Source: Deltaproteobacteria bacterium | GTDB lineage: Bacteria; Myxococcota; Myxococcia; Myxococcales; Myxococcaceae | DNA length: 5,919 nt | Assembly (NCBI GenBank): GCA_016875515.1 | Contig: VGRA01000187.1 | Coordinates: 1-5,919 of the forward strand | Direction of reading: 5' to 3' | Shown here: positions 1 through 5,835 of the stretch, in pieces | Layout of the letters: every line of letters begins with the position of its first letter | Numbering within the stretch: the first letter of the stretch is position 1 | The notes under the pieces: generated by a model | What the model saw: the letters and a program-made list of their open reading frames with translations, nothing else | Told to the model about the DNA's origin: nothing | The model's database searches: none | Program-made: the position numbers and the translations under genes

Positions 1-326
1 CCGCCCCGGGCGAGGCGAAGCTGGAGGTTGCCGCGGACGCGCAGCTGGCCGAGTCCGCGCGGGCGCTCGCCGAGTCCGCTGGCCGGCTCGGGCGCACCTA
101 CGCCCTGCTGGGGATGGGCGCGGAGGACCGCGCCCGGGTGCTGCAGGCGGTGCAGGGCGTTGCCGGGATGACGGCGCGCGCCGAGGGAGAGGGACGCAAC
201 CGCCGGGTGGCGATGCTCCCGGACAAGCCCACGCCCATGCCTCGCCAGCGCCTGCCCGGGTACGACGAGGCAGAGCTGGCAGAACTGGACGAGGAGGAAG
301 AGGCCGACGAGGCAGACGACGCCTGA
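1..326 (+). CDS. jag: Jag/KhpB-like RNA-binding protein, R3H-domain C-terminus (partial, 5' end outside window)
   Basis: The reading frame is open from base 3 to the TGA at 324-326, giving the last 107 residues of a longer protein. Residues about 30-72 fit the R3H domain of the Jag/KhpB (SpoIIIJ-associated) family: an EDR...VLQAV helix (38-51), then TARAEGEGRNRRV (57-69), matching the family pattern of a TxSEGE-like strand followed by an RxV strand. A strongly acidic tail follows (LDEEEEADEADDA). KhpB proteins normally combine an N-terminal Jag domain, a KH domain and this R3H domain, and bind RNA as global post-transcriptional regulators; the first two domains would lie to the left of the window. 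The R3H histidine four residues after the invariant Arg43 appears to be Leu47. The place directly upstream of mnmE matches the conserved yidC-jag-mnmE order, which supports the call more than sequence similarity alone. Confidence 0.8.
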   Translation, partial: APGEAKLEVAADAQLAESARALAESAGRLGRTYALLGMGAEDRARVLQAVQGVAGMTARAEGEGRNRRVAMLPDKPTPMPRQRLPGYDEAELAELDEEEEADEADDA

Positions 327-357
327 AGCCGGGCGCCGTACACGGGGGGGCCCGCGC

Positions 358-567
358 ATGGGCAAGCCGAAGGAGCTGAAGGACCGGTTGTTCGGGGCGG
401 CGGTACTCAAGGCCTCCTTCCGCCTCCGTGGCGAGGAGGGAGGCTTTGCCTTCCGCACCATCTACCCCGGGGTGCTCAGGGACCTTCAGCTGGAGGACGC
501 CCAGGTGGAGGCGTTCATCCGGGACAACCGGGACGCGGTGGAGGCCGCCGCCCGAGGCACGCCGTGA
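358..567 (+). CDS. small hypothetical protein between jag and mnmE
   Basis: This is a 69-residue ORF of unknown function; I do not recognise a family. The ATG at 358 follows a G7 run (344-350) at a workable ribosome-binding distance, although this is not a canonical AGGAGG. The product is soluble-looking, with no membrane segment or signal peptide: a basic N-terminus (MGKPKELKDRLFG), a central stretch with alternating charged and hydrophobic residues (about 20-40) and a likely C-terminal helix (about 44-66, LEDAQVEAFIRDNRDAVEAA). Its TGA (565-567) overlaps the GTG start of mnmE (564-566) as GTGA. Together with the 31-bp gap to jag, this argues for a real gene in the jag-mnmE transcription unit, translationally coupled to mnmE. 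The overlap and the protein-like composition are the evidence; a function related to RNA or ribosomes would only be guilt by association. Confidence 0.7.
   Translation: MGKPKELKDRLFGAAVLKASFRLRGEEGGFAFRTIYPGVLRDLQLEDAQVEAFIRDNRDAVEAAARGTP
554..557 (+). promoter_or_regulatory. ribosome binding site of mnmE
   Basis: GAGG lies six bases before the GTG start codon of mnmE and inside the last codons of the upstream small gene. It supports the GTG at 564 as the true start, although the start overlaps the preceding stop codon. Confidence 0.6.
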
Positions 568-1880
568 GCACCATTGCCGCGGTGGCCACGGGCCCGGCCC
601 CAGGAGGCGTGGGCATCATCCGGCTGTCCGGCCCGGAGGCGGTCCGGGCGGCGCGGCAGGTGGCGCCGGGACTGCCCGCGCAGCTCCGTCCCCGCTTTGC
701 CCACCTGGCCCGCTTCGTGGACCGGTCTGGCGCGCTGCTGGACGAGGGGCTGATCCTGCACTTCCCTGCCCCGGCCAGCTACACCGGCGAGGACGTGGTG
801 GAACTGCACGCCCACGGAAGCCCGCGGCTGCTGTCGCTTTTGCTCGGGGAACTGCTGGCCACGGGGCACGCGCGGCTGGCAGGCCCCGGTGAGTTCACCC
901 GGCGGGCGTGGCTCAACGGGCGCGTGGCGTTGCAGGCGGCGGAGGGCGTGGCAGACCTGGTCGCGGCAGACTCGGAGGCGGCGGTTCGGGCGGCGGCGGC
1001 GCAGGTGGCCGGGGCACTCTCCGCGCAGCTGGGTCCCGTTGTGGACGGTCTGCGTGCGCTGCATGCGGACGTGGAGGCGGTGCTGTCCTTCCCGGACGAG
1101 TCGGAGGGGGCAGAGGAGGGGCTCTGCCGCAGGCTCGCGCAGGTCCACGGGGGCGTGGCGCAGCTGTGCGAGCGTGCCCGGCAGGGGCGGGTGGTGCGGC
1201 GGGGCGCGCGGGTGGTGCTGGTGGGGCCGCCCAACGCGGGGAAGTCCACTCTGTTCAACCGGATGCTGGGCGAGGAGCGCGCGCTGGTGGACGAGGCGCC
1301 CGGGACCACGAGGGACGCGCTGGAGGCCAGGCTCGAGTTGGGCGGCCTCTCGGTGACGTTGGTGGACACGGCCGGGCTGCGGGAGGCGCCAGGCCGGGTG
1401 GAGGCGCTGGGCGTCCAGCGGGCGCGGGCTGAGGTGGCGGCGGCAGACCTGGTGCTGCTGGTCCTCCCGCCCGGCGAGGACGCGGGCGGGTGGCGCGGGG
1501 AGCTGGGCGCGGCGGCGCCGGTGGTGGAGGTGCGCAGCAAGAGGGACCTCGCGGCGGCGGGCCCCGGAAGCGGTGGCGCGGCCTGGGTGAGCGGCCTTTC
1601 GGGCGAGGGTGTGGCGGGGCTGCTCGAGCAGGTGCGTGTGCGCCTGACCGGGTACGGGACGGCTGGCGCCGTCTCCATCACTGGCGAGCGCCACGCAGAG
1701 TGCCTCTTCCGCGCCGCACAGGCATTGGACCGCGCCCGGGAGGCCCACGTGGTCTCCACGCTGGAGGTGGTGGCAGGCGAGCTCGGGCTGGCGCTGGCGG
1801 CGCTGCTGGACATCACCGGCGAGGACGCCTCCGAGGCGCTGCTGGACGAGGTATTCCGGCGGTTCTGCATAGGGAAATAG
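564..1880 (+). CDS. mnmE: tRNA uridine-5-carboxymethylaminomethyl(34) synthesis GTPase MnmE
   Basis: MnmE (TrmE) is the K+-activated GTPase that works with MnmG to install the aminomethyl-type modification on U34 of tRNAs reading NNA/NNG codons, using methylene-tetrahydrofolate. The 438-residue product has the full architecture (E. coli MnmE is about 454). The N-terminal folate-binding domain (about 1-118) opens with MSTIAAVATGPAPGGVGIIR. Helical segments lie on both sides of a G domain (about 215-365). G1 is GPPNAGKS (221-228), with Asn224 at the potassium-coordinating position. G2 is PGTTRD (246-251). G3 is DTAG (268-271), and Glu280 aligns with catalytic Glu282 of E. coli. The C-terminus is the hallmark FCIGK (434-438). 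G4 reads SKRD (325-328) instead of NKxD. The GTG start has a good GAGG site and overlaps the upstream gene by four bases. The gene ends at a TAG with no obvious intrinsic terminator behind it. Confidence 0.97.
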   Translation: MSTIAAVATGPAPGGVGIIRLSGPEAVRAARQVAPGLPAQLRPRFAHLARFVDRSGALLDEGLILHFPAPASYTGEDVVELHAHGSPRLLSLLLGELLATGHARLAGPGEFTRRAWLNGRVALQAAEGVADLVAADSEAAVRAAAAQVAGALSAQLGPVVDGLRALHADVEAVLSFPDESEGAEEGLCRRLAQVHGGVAQLCERARQGRVVRRGARVVLVGPPNAGKSTLFNRMLGEERALVDEAPGTTRDALEARLELGGLSVTLVDTAGLREAPGRVEALGVQRARAEVAAADLVLLVLPPGEDAGGWRGELGAAAPVVEVRSKRDLAAAGPGSGGAAWVSGLSGEGVAGLLEQVRVRLTGYGTAGAVSITGERHAECLFRAAQALDRAREAHVVSTLEVVAGELGLALAALLDITGEDASEALLDEVFRRFCIGK

Positions 1881-1890
1881 CGGGGCGGTG

Positions 1891-1904
1891 GAAGGGGCGC
1901 CCGC
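1891..1904 (+). repeat. left arm of 14-bp perfect inverted repeat
   Basis: GAAGGGGCGCCCGC is the exact reverse complement of 2185-2198. Its core GGGCGCCC is itself palindromic. The pairing does not extend beyond 14 bp in either direction, and no target-site duplication is evident outside it. Confidence 0.7.
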
Positions 1905-1928
1905 GCAGGGGCGAGGTGGCCGGCGTCG

Positions 1929-1973
1929 TCCTGGCGCCTGCTCCCGTTGCCGGCGGTGGACCATGGCCCGGGG
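1929..1973 (+). repeat. intergenic motif copy A (degenerate)
   Basis: TCCTGGCGCC-TGCTCCCGTTGCC followed by CCCGGGG and TGCC aligns by eye with 3467-3507 and, more loosely, with 5368-5410 and 5559-5610. The shared order is a GGCG block, GCT(C/T)CCG, GTTGCC or TTGC, then CCCGGGG or CCCGAGG. The family is inferred by eye in a GC-rich background. Confidence 0.35.
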
Positions 1974-2184
1974 TGCCTGCGGACCGTGGGCAGGAGGCGC
2001 TGACACGTCGCGCGATGCGGCCGGGCACCCCTTCCCGCAGTGGGCGGCGGGGCGCTGGCCGCGGGCGGGAGGTGGAAGGCGGCCCTGGACCGCGGCGGAC
2101 CGGCCTGCTTCCTGCCGAGGTTGCGACTGGAGGTGGGTTCCTCTGCGACTTGCGCGGTCCCCATTTTCTTCTGCCGCGGAACGT

Positions 2185-2198
2185 GCGGGCGCCCCTTC
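2185..2198 (-). repeat. right arm of 14-bp perfect inverted repeat
   Basis: GCGGGCGCCCCTTC on the + strand is the reverse complement of 1891-1904. The arm lies immediately after the cyclase stop codon in the minus-strand direction. The arms could be the ends of a small inserted element of 308 bp or a long-range stem in transcripts crossing the gap. Confidence 0.7.
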
Positions 2199-2586
2199 AT
2201 TCAAAGGCGGAGACGGTTGTCCGGGGTTTCGGACCCCCAGGACAGGGTGAACACCTTCAGCGCGGCTGTCCTGCCGCGCAGGATGACCTCTCTCATTGGG
2301 TCGGCCTGGAGGGATGCCGCCTCGCGGGTGCTGTCGCTGAGCAGCAGGTCCACCCCCATCTCCTTCGTCAGTGACTCGAGCCGGGACGCGGTGTTGACCG
2401 TGTCCCCGATGACGGTGAACTCCATCTTCCGCCCGCCCCCGACAATGCCGCTCACCAGCCGACCGGTGTGGATGCCCACCCCAAGCTTCAGCGGAAGCTC
2501 CCCTCCCCGCCCGGCGTTGAAGCGGCGCAGCCCCTCTCGGAGCTCCCGGGCCGCGAGCACCGCGCGGTGGGCATGGTCCGCTCCAT

Positions 2587-2592
2587 CCCCCC
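2587..2592 (-). other. homopolymer frameshift site in the cyclase catalytic domain
   Basis: The run is C6 on the + strand (G6 in the gene). With five bases instead of six, the conserved FGA...DHAHRAVLAA stretch reads through in one frame. The site lies between the second metal-binding Asp and the transition-state Asn/Arg, so translation as written loses half of the active site. Confidence 0.8.
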
Positions 2593-3281
2593 GAGGCGCC
2601 GAAAACGGCCAACATCCCGTCCCCCATGAACTTGTCCACGTGCCCGCCGTGGCGCGTCACCACCTCCGCCTGCAGGGTGTGCAGCCCGTTGAGCAACTCC
2701 ACCAGGTGCACCGGGTCCAGCTTCTCCCCCAGGGCGGTGAAGCCCCTCAGGTCCGTCACCAGCACGGTGGCCTCGATGCTGCGGGGCGCCCGGTCCAGCA
2801 GTTCGCCCGGGTCCTTGAAGGCCTGCTCCAGGAGCGCCGGGTGCACGAAGCGCTTGAGCAGCGTCCGCCCCTGCTCACCCCGGATGAGCCGGGCGAGTGC
2901 CGTGGCCTGGTAGACGCCCAGGATACCGATGGCCGCCAACCCGCAGACGGCGTAGGGCATCCCGTCGAGGTCCGTTCCCACCGTGAAGAAGAGCACCAAC
3001 AGGGACAGGAACCAGGTCCAGACCGCGGACCGCCGGTCCATGCGCAGCCCGCCGGTGGCGGCGAAGAGCCCCGCCGAGATGGCCGCCAGCGCCACCCAGC
3101 CCGGCGGCCGCCCGGACAGGTCCAGACGCCGCCCAATCACCCAGGCCAGGAGGGCCGCGTCCACCACCGGGAAGGCGAAGCGCATGGCGGGGTGGTACCG
3201 CCGCCGCAGCAGGGCAATGGCCGTCAGCGAGAAGGCCAGGACCGTGGCGAGCGGCCAGACGTCTGACCAGGAGCGCTCCCC

Positions 3282-3284
3282 TCA
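3282..3284 (-). other. in-frame TGA inside the cyclase reading frame
   Basis: Read on the - strand the codons are GGC TAC TGG CTC TGA GGG GAG CGC TCC TGG. The frame before (from ATG 3425) and after (to 2593) is the same and encodes consecutive membrane-helix-like segments, so a single base substitution explains the stop. Confidence 0.75.
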
Positions 3285-3466
3285 GAGCCAGTAGCCCACG
3301 GTGAAGCCGGTCCCGGCACCGAAGCTGAGCACCCGGACCACCCCCACGCGGAGCTCGTTGGCGCTCGCCTCCCGGTTGACGGTGGCCTCCCAGGCCTCTT
3401 CGAGGGTGGGTGCAGGGCTGTTCATGGCCCCCACCCTACCCGCTGGGCGGCCGTGCGGCGGCGGTT

Positions 3467-3507
3467 CCCTGGCGCCCTGCTCGTCCCGCTTGCGGCGCCC
3501 CGGGGGG
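3467..3507 (+). repeat. intergenic motif copy D (degenerate)
   Basis: CCCTGGCGCCCTGCT, CGTCCCGCTTGCGGCG and CCCCGGGG follow in the same order and orientation as copy A (1929-1973), with small gaps (extra C, CGT and C). This copy ends about 20 bases before the mnmG start codon. Confidence 0.35.
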
Positions 3508-3516
3508 CTCGCGGAT

Positions 3517-3520
3517 AAGG
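3517..3520 (+). promoter_or_regulatory. possible ribosome binding site of mnmG
   Basis: AAGG lies six bases before the GTG at 3527. It is a weak but correctly spaced Shine-Dalgarno match and supports the GTG start, which places the FAD-binding motif right at the N-terminus as in the family. Confidence 0.45.
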
Positions 3521-3526
3521 TAGACC

Positions 3527-5359
3527 GTGCAGCGGTGGGACGTCATCGTCGTGGGGCTAGGGCACGCGGGGTGCGAGGCGGCCCACGCCTGCGCCCGCAT
3601 GGGGCTGTCCACCCTGGGGCTGACGTTGCGCGCGGACCGCGTGGCGGTGATGAGCTGCAACCCCGCCATTGGTGGGACGGCCAAGGGGCACCTCGTCCGC
3701 GAGCTGGACGCGCTGGGCGGCCTGATGGGGACCTGCGCAGACCGGGCCGGGACCCACTTCAAGACGTTGAACGCCTCCAAGGGGCCCGCCGTGCAGGCCA
3801 CCCGCGTGCTGTGCGACCGCGAGGGCTACGCCGCCGAGGTCCAGGCCGCGCTCGCGCGGCTGCCCCAGCTGGCCCTCCGCGAGGGCGAGGTGAAGGAGTT
3901 GGCCGTGGAAGGAGGGCGCGTGGCAGGCGTCCGGACGGCGGACGGGGTTGTGCTCGGCGCGCGCTCGGTGGTGCTGACAACTGGTACATTCTTGCAAGCG
4001 CTGATGCACGTGGGGGACGCCCGCGAGGTGGGTGGCCGGCTGGGAGACGCGGCGGCGGTGGGGCTGTCCGGGAACTTGCGCGCGCTCGGCTTCCGGCTGG
4101 GCCGGTTCAAGACGGGGACCCCCGCCCGGCTGCTGCGGGACAGCTTGGACCTTTCCCGGTGCGAGGAGCAGCCCGGGGACGTACCGCCGCGCCCGTTCTC
4201 GCTCCGCACCCGGCGTCCCTTCCCGTTCCGCCCGCAGCTGTCCTGCTTCATCACCCACACCACTCCCCGGACACATGAGGTGGTGCGGGACAACCTGTCC
4301 CGCTCGGCGCTCCATCTGGGCCACGTCACGGGGCGGGGGCCGCGGTACTGCCCCTCGCTCGAGGACAAGGTTGTCCGGTTCGCGAGCCGGGAGCGGCACG
4401 CGGTCTTCCTGGAGCCGGAAGGGCCGGGGTCGCCGCTGGTGTACCCGGCGGGGCTGAGCACTTCGCTCCCCGCAGACGCGCAGCTGCAGTTCCTGCGCAG
4501 CATCCCCGGGCTCGAGCGGGTTGAGGTGGCCCGCTACGGGTACGCGGTGGAGTACGACTTTTCGGACCCGCTGCAACTTTGTCCAACACTGGAAGCGGCG
4601 GAGGTGCCGGGGCTGTACTTCGCCGGGCAGCTGAACGGGACGTCCGGTTACGAGGAGGCGGCCGTTCAGGGGCTGCTCGCCGGCATCAACGCGGGGCTGG
4701 CGGTGCAGGGCGAGCCGCCGCTGGTGCTGGGCAGGGACGAGGCCCATGCAGGCGTACTGGTGGATGACCTGGTGACGCGCGGGGTGGACGAGCCGTTCCG
4801 GATGTTCACCAGCCGCTCCGAGCACCGGCTCCGTCTGCGCGAGGGGAACGCGGAGTTCCGGCTGCGCGCGCATGGGCACCGGGTGGGACTGGTGAGCGCG
4901 GAGGAGTGGGAGGAGACGGGGGCCCGCCTCGGGCAGATGGAGGCGGAGTTGGAGCGGCTGCGGGGATGCGGGCTGGCGGTCCGGCTCAAGCGGCCGGAGG
5001 TGACGTACGCGGGGCTCGAGGCCGAGGACCCCGGGCGCCCTCCCCTCCCCCCGGCGCTCGCCGCGGAGGTGGAGACGACGCTGAAGTACGAGGGGTACGT
5101 CCAACTGGCGGCGCGTGCGGCCGAGCGGGAGGCCTCCGGGTTCGACCGCTGGGCCATCCCGCATGGGCTGTTGTACGGCGAGGTCCGGGGCCTGTCCCGC
5201 GAGGCGGCGGAGCGGCTGGCCCGCCACCGTCCCGCCACCGTGGCCCAGGCGCGCCGCCTCCCCGGCATCACGCCGGCGGCGGTGAGCCTGTTGCTGGTCC
5301 ATCTGCGGCGGCTGGGGGGGGGCGGCGCCGGCTCCGGCGGGGAGAGCGCGGCCGGGTAG
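3527..5359 (+). CDS. mnmG: tRNA uridine-5-carboxymethylaminomethyl(34) synthesis enzyme MnmG
   Basis: MnmG (GidA) is the FAD- and NADH-dependent partner of MnmE in wobble-uridine (U34) tRNA modification in the cytoplasm. The product has 610 residues (E. coli about 629). The Rossmann FAD site is [15 protein letters not shown] (5-19). SCNPAIGG (43-50) carries conserved Cys44 and [12 protein letters not shown] follows (54-65). Other family blocks are [13 protein letters not shown] (151-163), [11 protein letters not shown] (192-202), CFITHTT (240-246), RYCPSLEDK (273-281, Cys275 aligning with the second conserved cysteine), GYAVEYDF (338-345), [18 protein letters not shown] (362-379) and [12 protein letters not shown] (424-435). 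The C-terminal MnmE/tRNA-binding region has LKYEGY (519-524) and [19 protein letters not shown] (578-596). The start is GTG 3527. The tail after residue 596 is Gly/Ser/Ala-rich and encoded directly after a G9 run, so its exact end is less certain. rsmG does not follow in the window. Confidence 0.97.
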   Translation: MQRWDVIVVGLGHAGCEAAHACARMGLSTLGLTLRADRVAVMSCNPAIGGTAKGHLVRELDALGGLMGTCADRAGTHFKTLNASKGPAVQATRVLCDREGYAAEVQAALARLPQLALREGEVKELAVEGGRVAGVRTADGVVLGARSVVLTTGTFLQALMHVGDAREVGGRLGDAAAVGLSGNLRALGFRLGRFKTGTPARLLRDSLDLSRCEEQPGDVPPRPFSLRTRRPFPFRPQLSCFITHTTPRTHEVVRDNLSRSALHLGHVTGRGPRYCPSLEDKVVRFASRERHAVFLEPEGPGSPLVYPAGLSTSLPADAQLQFLRSIPGLERVEVARYGYAVEYDFSDPLQLCPTLEAAEVPGLYFAGQLNGTSGYEEAAVQGLLAGINAGLAVQGEPPLVLGRDEAHAGVLVDDLVTRGVDEPFRMFTSRSEHRLRLREGNAEFRLRAHGHRVGLVSAEEWEETGARLGQMEAELERLRGCGLAVRLKRPEVTYAGLEAEDPGRPPLPPALAAEVETTLKYEGYVQLAARAAEREASGFDRWAIPHGLLYGEVRGLSREAAERLARHRPATVAQARRLPGITPAAVSLLLVHLRRLGGGGAGSGGESAAG

Positions 5360-5397
5360 CCCGCTCGCGGCGTGGCTCCCGTGCGTCGTTGCCGTGT

Positions 5398-5424
5398 GGC
5401 GTCCCGAGGCCGGCCGCTCCGGAC
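5398..5424 (+). repeat. diverged direct repeat, copy 1 core
   Basis: This 27-bp core matches 5598-5624 at 24 of 27 positions; it starts GGCGTCCCG and ends GCCGCTCCGGAC in both. Similarity resumes after nine unmatched bases with CCACGG, then GGC(A/C)GCTGCG and a C run, and extends upstream through CT(C/T)CCGT and GTTGCC, so the repeated unit is about 85-95 bp. Confidence 0.7.
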
Positions 5425-5597
5425 GGGAGGGGTCCACGGTGGCAGCTGCGGCCCCCGCGAGGCTCCGGCGCTCCAGGGGCGGCTGCGCTGTGCGTTACCT
5501 CGGGGTCGGTCAACCGGTCGTTGGTTCTCCTGTGGCGGTGAGTGGGGGTACCGCAGCGTCCGGCGCGGCTTCCGTACGGGTTGCCCGAGTGCGGTTG

Positions 5598-5624
5598 GGC
5601 GTCCCGGGGCGTGCCGCTCCGGAC
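5598..5624 (+). repeat. diverged direct repeat, copy 2 core
   Basis: This is the second copy of the 27-bp core, exactly 200 bases downstream of copy 1. A later GGCGGTGA...TCCGGCG pair (5534-5565 and 5723-5752, offset 187-189) suggests that the period covers most of the region rather than the core alone. Confidence 0.7.
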
Positions 5625-5676
5625 CTCTTCCCGCCACGGGGCCGCTGCGTCCCCCCCGGGGCGACCGGGGGAGAGG
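5624..5676 (+). other. nested stem-loop
   Basis: CCTCTTCCC (5624-5632) can pair with GGGGAGAGG (5668-5676) over nine base pairs including one G-U. Inside it CGGGG (5637-5641) can pair with CCCCG (5654-5658). No T run follows, so it is not a standard intrinsic terminator. Confidence 0.45.
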
Positions 5677-5767
5677 CGTGTCCACTGGCCACCGCAAGCC
5701 CCCCTTCCCGTTCCCGCTCCGAGGCGGTGAACCCGTTGCGGGTGTTCCGGCGGCAGATGGGCGTGGA

Positions 5768-5794
5768 GGGGCAGCCGTCTTTTCGGCTTGCCTC
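5768..5794 (+). other. stem-loop with T-rich loop
   Basis: GGGGCAGCCG (5768-5777) can pair with CGGCTTGCCTC (5784-5794) as ten base pairs with one bulged T and one G-U pair, closing a TCTTTT loop. Confidence 0.45.
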
Positions 5795-5818
5795 GCCGAG
5801 GTTCGGCTCCGCGAGTGG

Positions 5819-5832
5819 CCGCCGCGCGGCGG
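5819..5832. repeat. perfect 14-bp palindrome
   Basis: CCGCCGCGCGGCGG is identical to its own reverse complement. It is low-complexity CG sequence, so the palindrome alone is weak evidence of function. Confidence 0.6.
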
Positions 5833-5835
5833 TTG

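Larger units (their letters stand above)
1881..2200. other. gene-free convergent gap between mnmE and the cyclase locus, bounded by an inverted repeat
   Basis: No convincing gene is present in these 320 bp; the open frames that cross it have arginine/glycine/proline-rich translations and run into neighbouring genes in the wrong frame. A perfect 14-bp inverted repeat starts 11 bases after the mnmE stop and ends three bases before the end of the cyclase gene, so it brackets nearly the whole gap. Inside are a motif resembling sequences in the other gaps (1929-1973) and a second weaker resemblance (around 2107-2156) to the region after mnmG. No hairpin followed by a T run is visible. The only T-rich stretch is ATTTTCTT at about 2163-2170, without a good stem before it. 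Confidence 0.55.
2201..3425 (-). pseudogene. membrane-anchored class III adenylate cyclase, disrupted by a nonsense codon and a frameshift
   Basis: Class III adenylate cyclases make cAMP from ATP; this one would sit in the inner membrane with a cytoplasmic catalytic domain. The ATG at 3425-3423 follows a G-rich stretch (GGTAGGGTGGGGGCC). The first 47 residues (MNSPAPTLEEAWEATV...) end in a membrane-like segment (25-47). TGA 3284-3282 then interrupts the frame, which continues with five more hydrophobic segments (about 56-73, 83-98, 111-125, 134-150, 157-178). The catalytic domain starts near 215. Metal-binding Asp225 lies in TDLRGFT and Asp269 in FMGDG; Lys265 and Thr337 fit adenine recognition of class IIIb; Asn344 and Arg348 lie in GDTVNTASRLE. 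Between 278 and 289 the frame shifts at a C6 run (2587-2592). Removing one base gives GASGDGADHAHRAVLAAREL and the expected end at TGA 2203-2201. With both lesions repaired the length is 407 residues. Translation could restart only at ATG 3185, without the first two membrane segments. No sensor domain is seen. Confidence 0.85.
3426..3526. promoter_or_regulatory. divergent gap carrying the presumed promoters of the cyclase locus and mnmG
   Basis: This 101-bp gap separates two divergently transcribed genes, so promoters for both are expected here. No clear -35/-10 pair can be recognised. GGCGCC occurs at 3471-3476 and 3494-3499 and can pair as a 6-bp stem. Just before mnmG there is GGATAAGGTAGACC, which could act as a Shine-Dalgarno region or contain a -10-like TAAGGT (3516-3521). 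The segment 3467-3507 resembles a motif seen in the other two gaps. Confidence 0.4.

Noticed and set aside
1744..1753. CCACGTGG-like core resembling parS
   Set aside because: Lies inside mnmE codons (AHVV) and the flanking bases do not continue the parS palindrome.
1888..2250. 120-residue + strand ORF in the convergent gap
   Set aside because: Composition typical of random GC-rich sequence, no motif, and it runs into the opposite-strand cyclase gene.
486..3185. 899-residue minus-strand ORF covering the cyclase and running antisense through mnmE
   Set aside because: Only the first ~198 residues are cyclase. After the C6-run frameshift the frame is nonsense (Arg/Pro/Gly/His-rich) and lies antisense to intact mnmE. 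It is an artefact of the frameshift and of scarce stop codons at high GC.
3510..3518. DnaA-box-like TTATCCGCG on the - strand
   Set aside because: Only seven of nine bases match TTATCCACA, it is alone, and it overlaps the mnmG start region; no origin-like AT-rich segment is present.
3557..5437. 626-residue minus-strand ORF antisense to mnmG
   Set aside because: Low-complexity translation without motifs, fully shadowed by a conserved gene on the other strand.
4666..5697. 343-residue minus-strand ORF reaching into the region after mnmG
   Set aside because: Its translation is Arg/Ser/Pro-rich with no recognisable domain, and most of it lies opposite mnmG codons.
5795..5810. tRNA T-arm-like GAGGTTCGGCTCC
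   Set aside because: The loop lacks the conserved A58 (TTCGG rather than TTCRA) and no acceptor, D or anticodon arms can be built around it.
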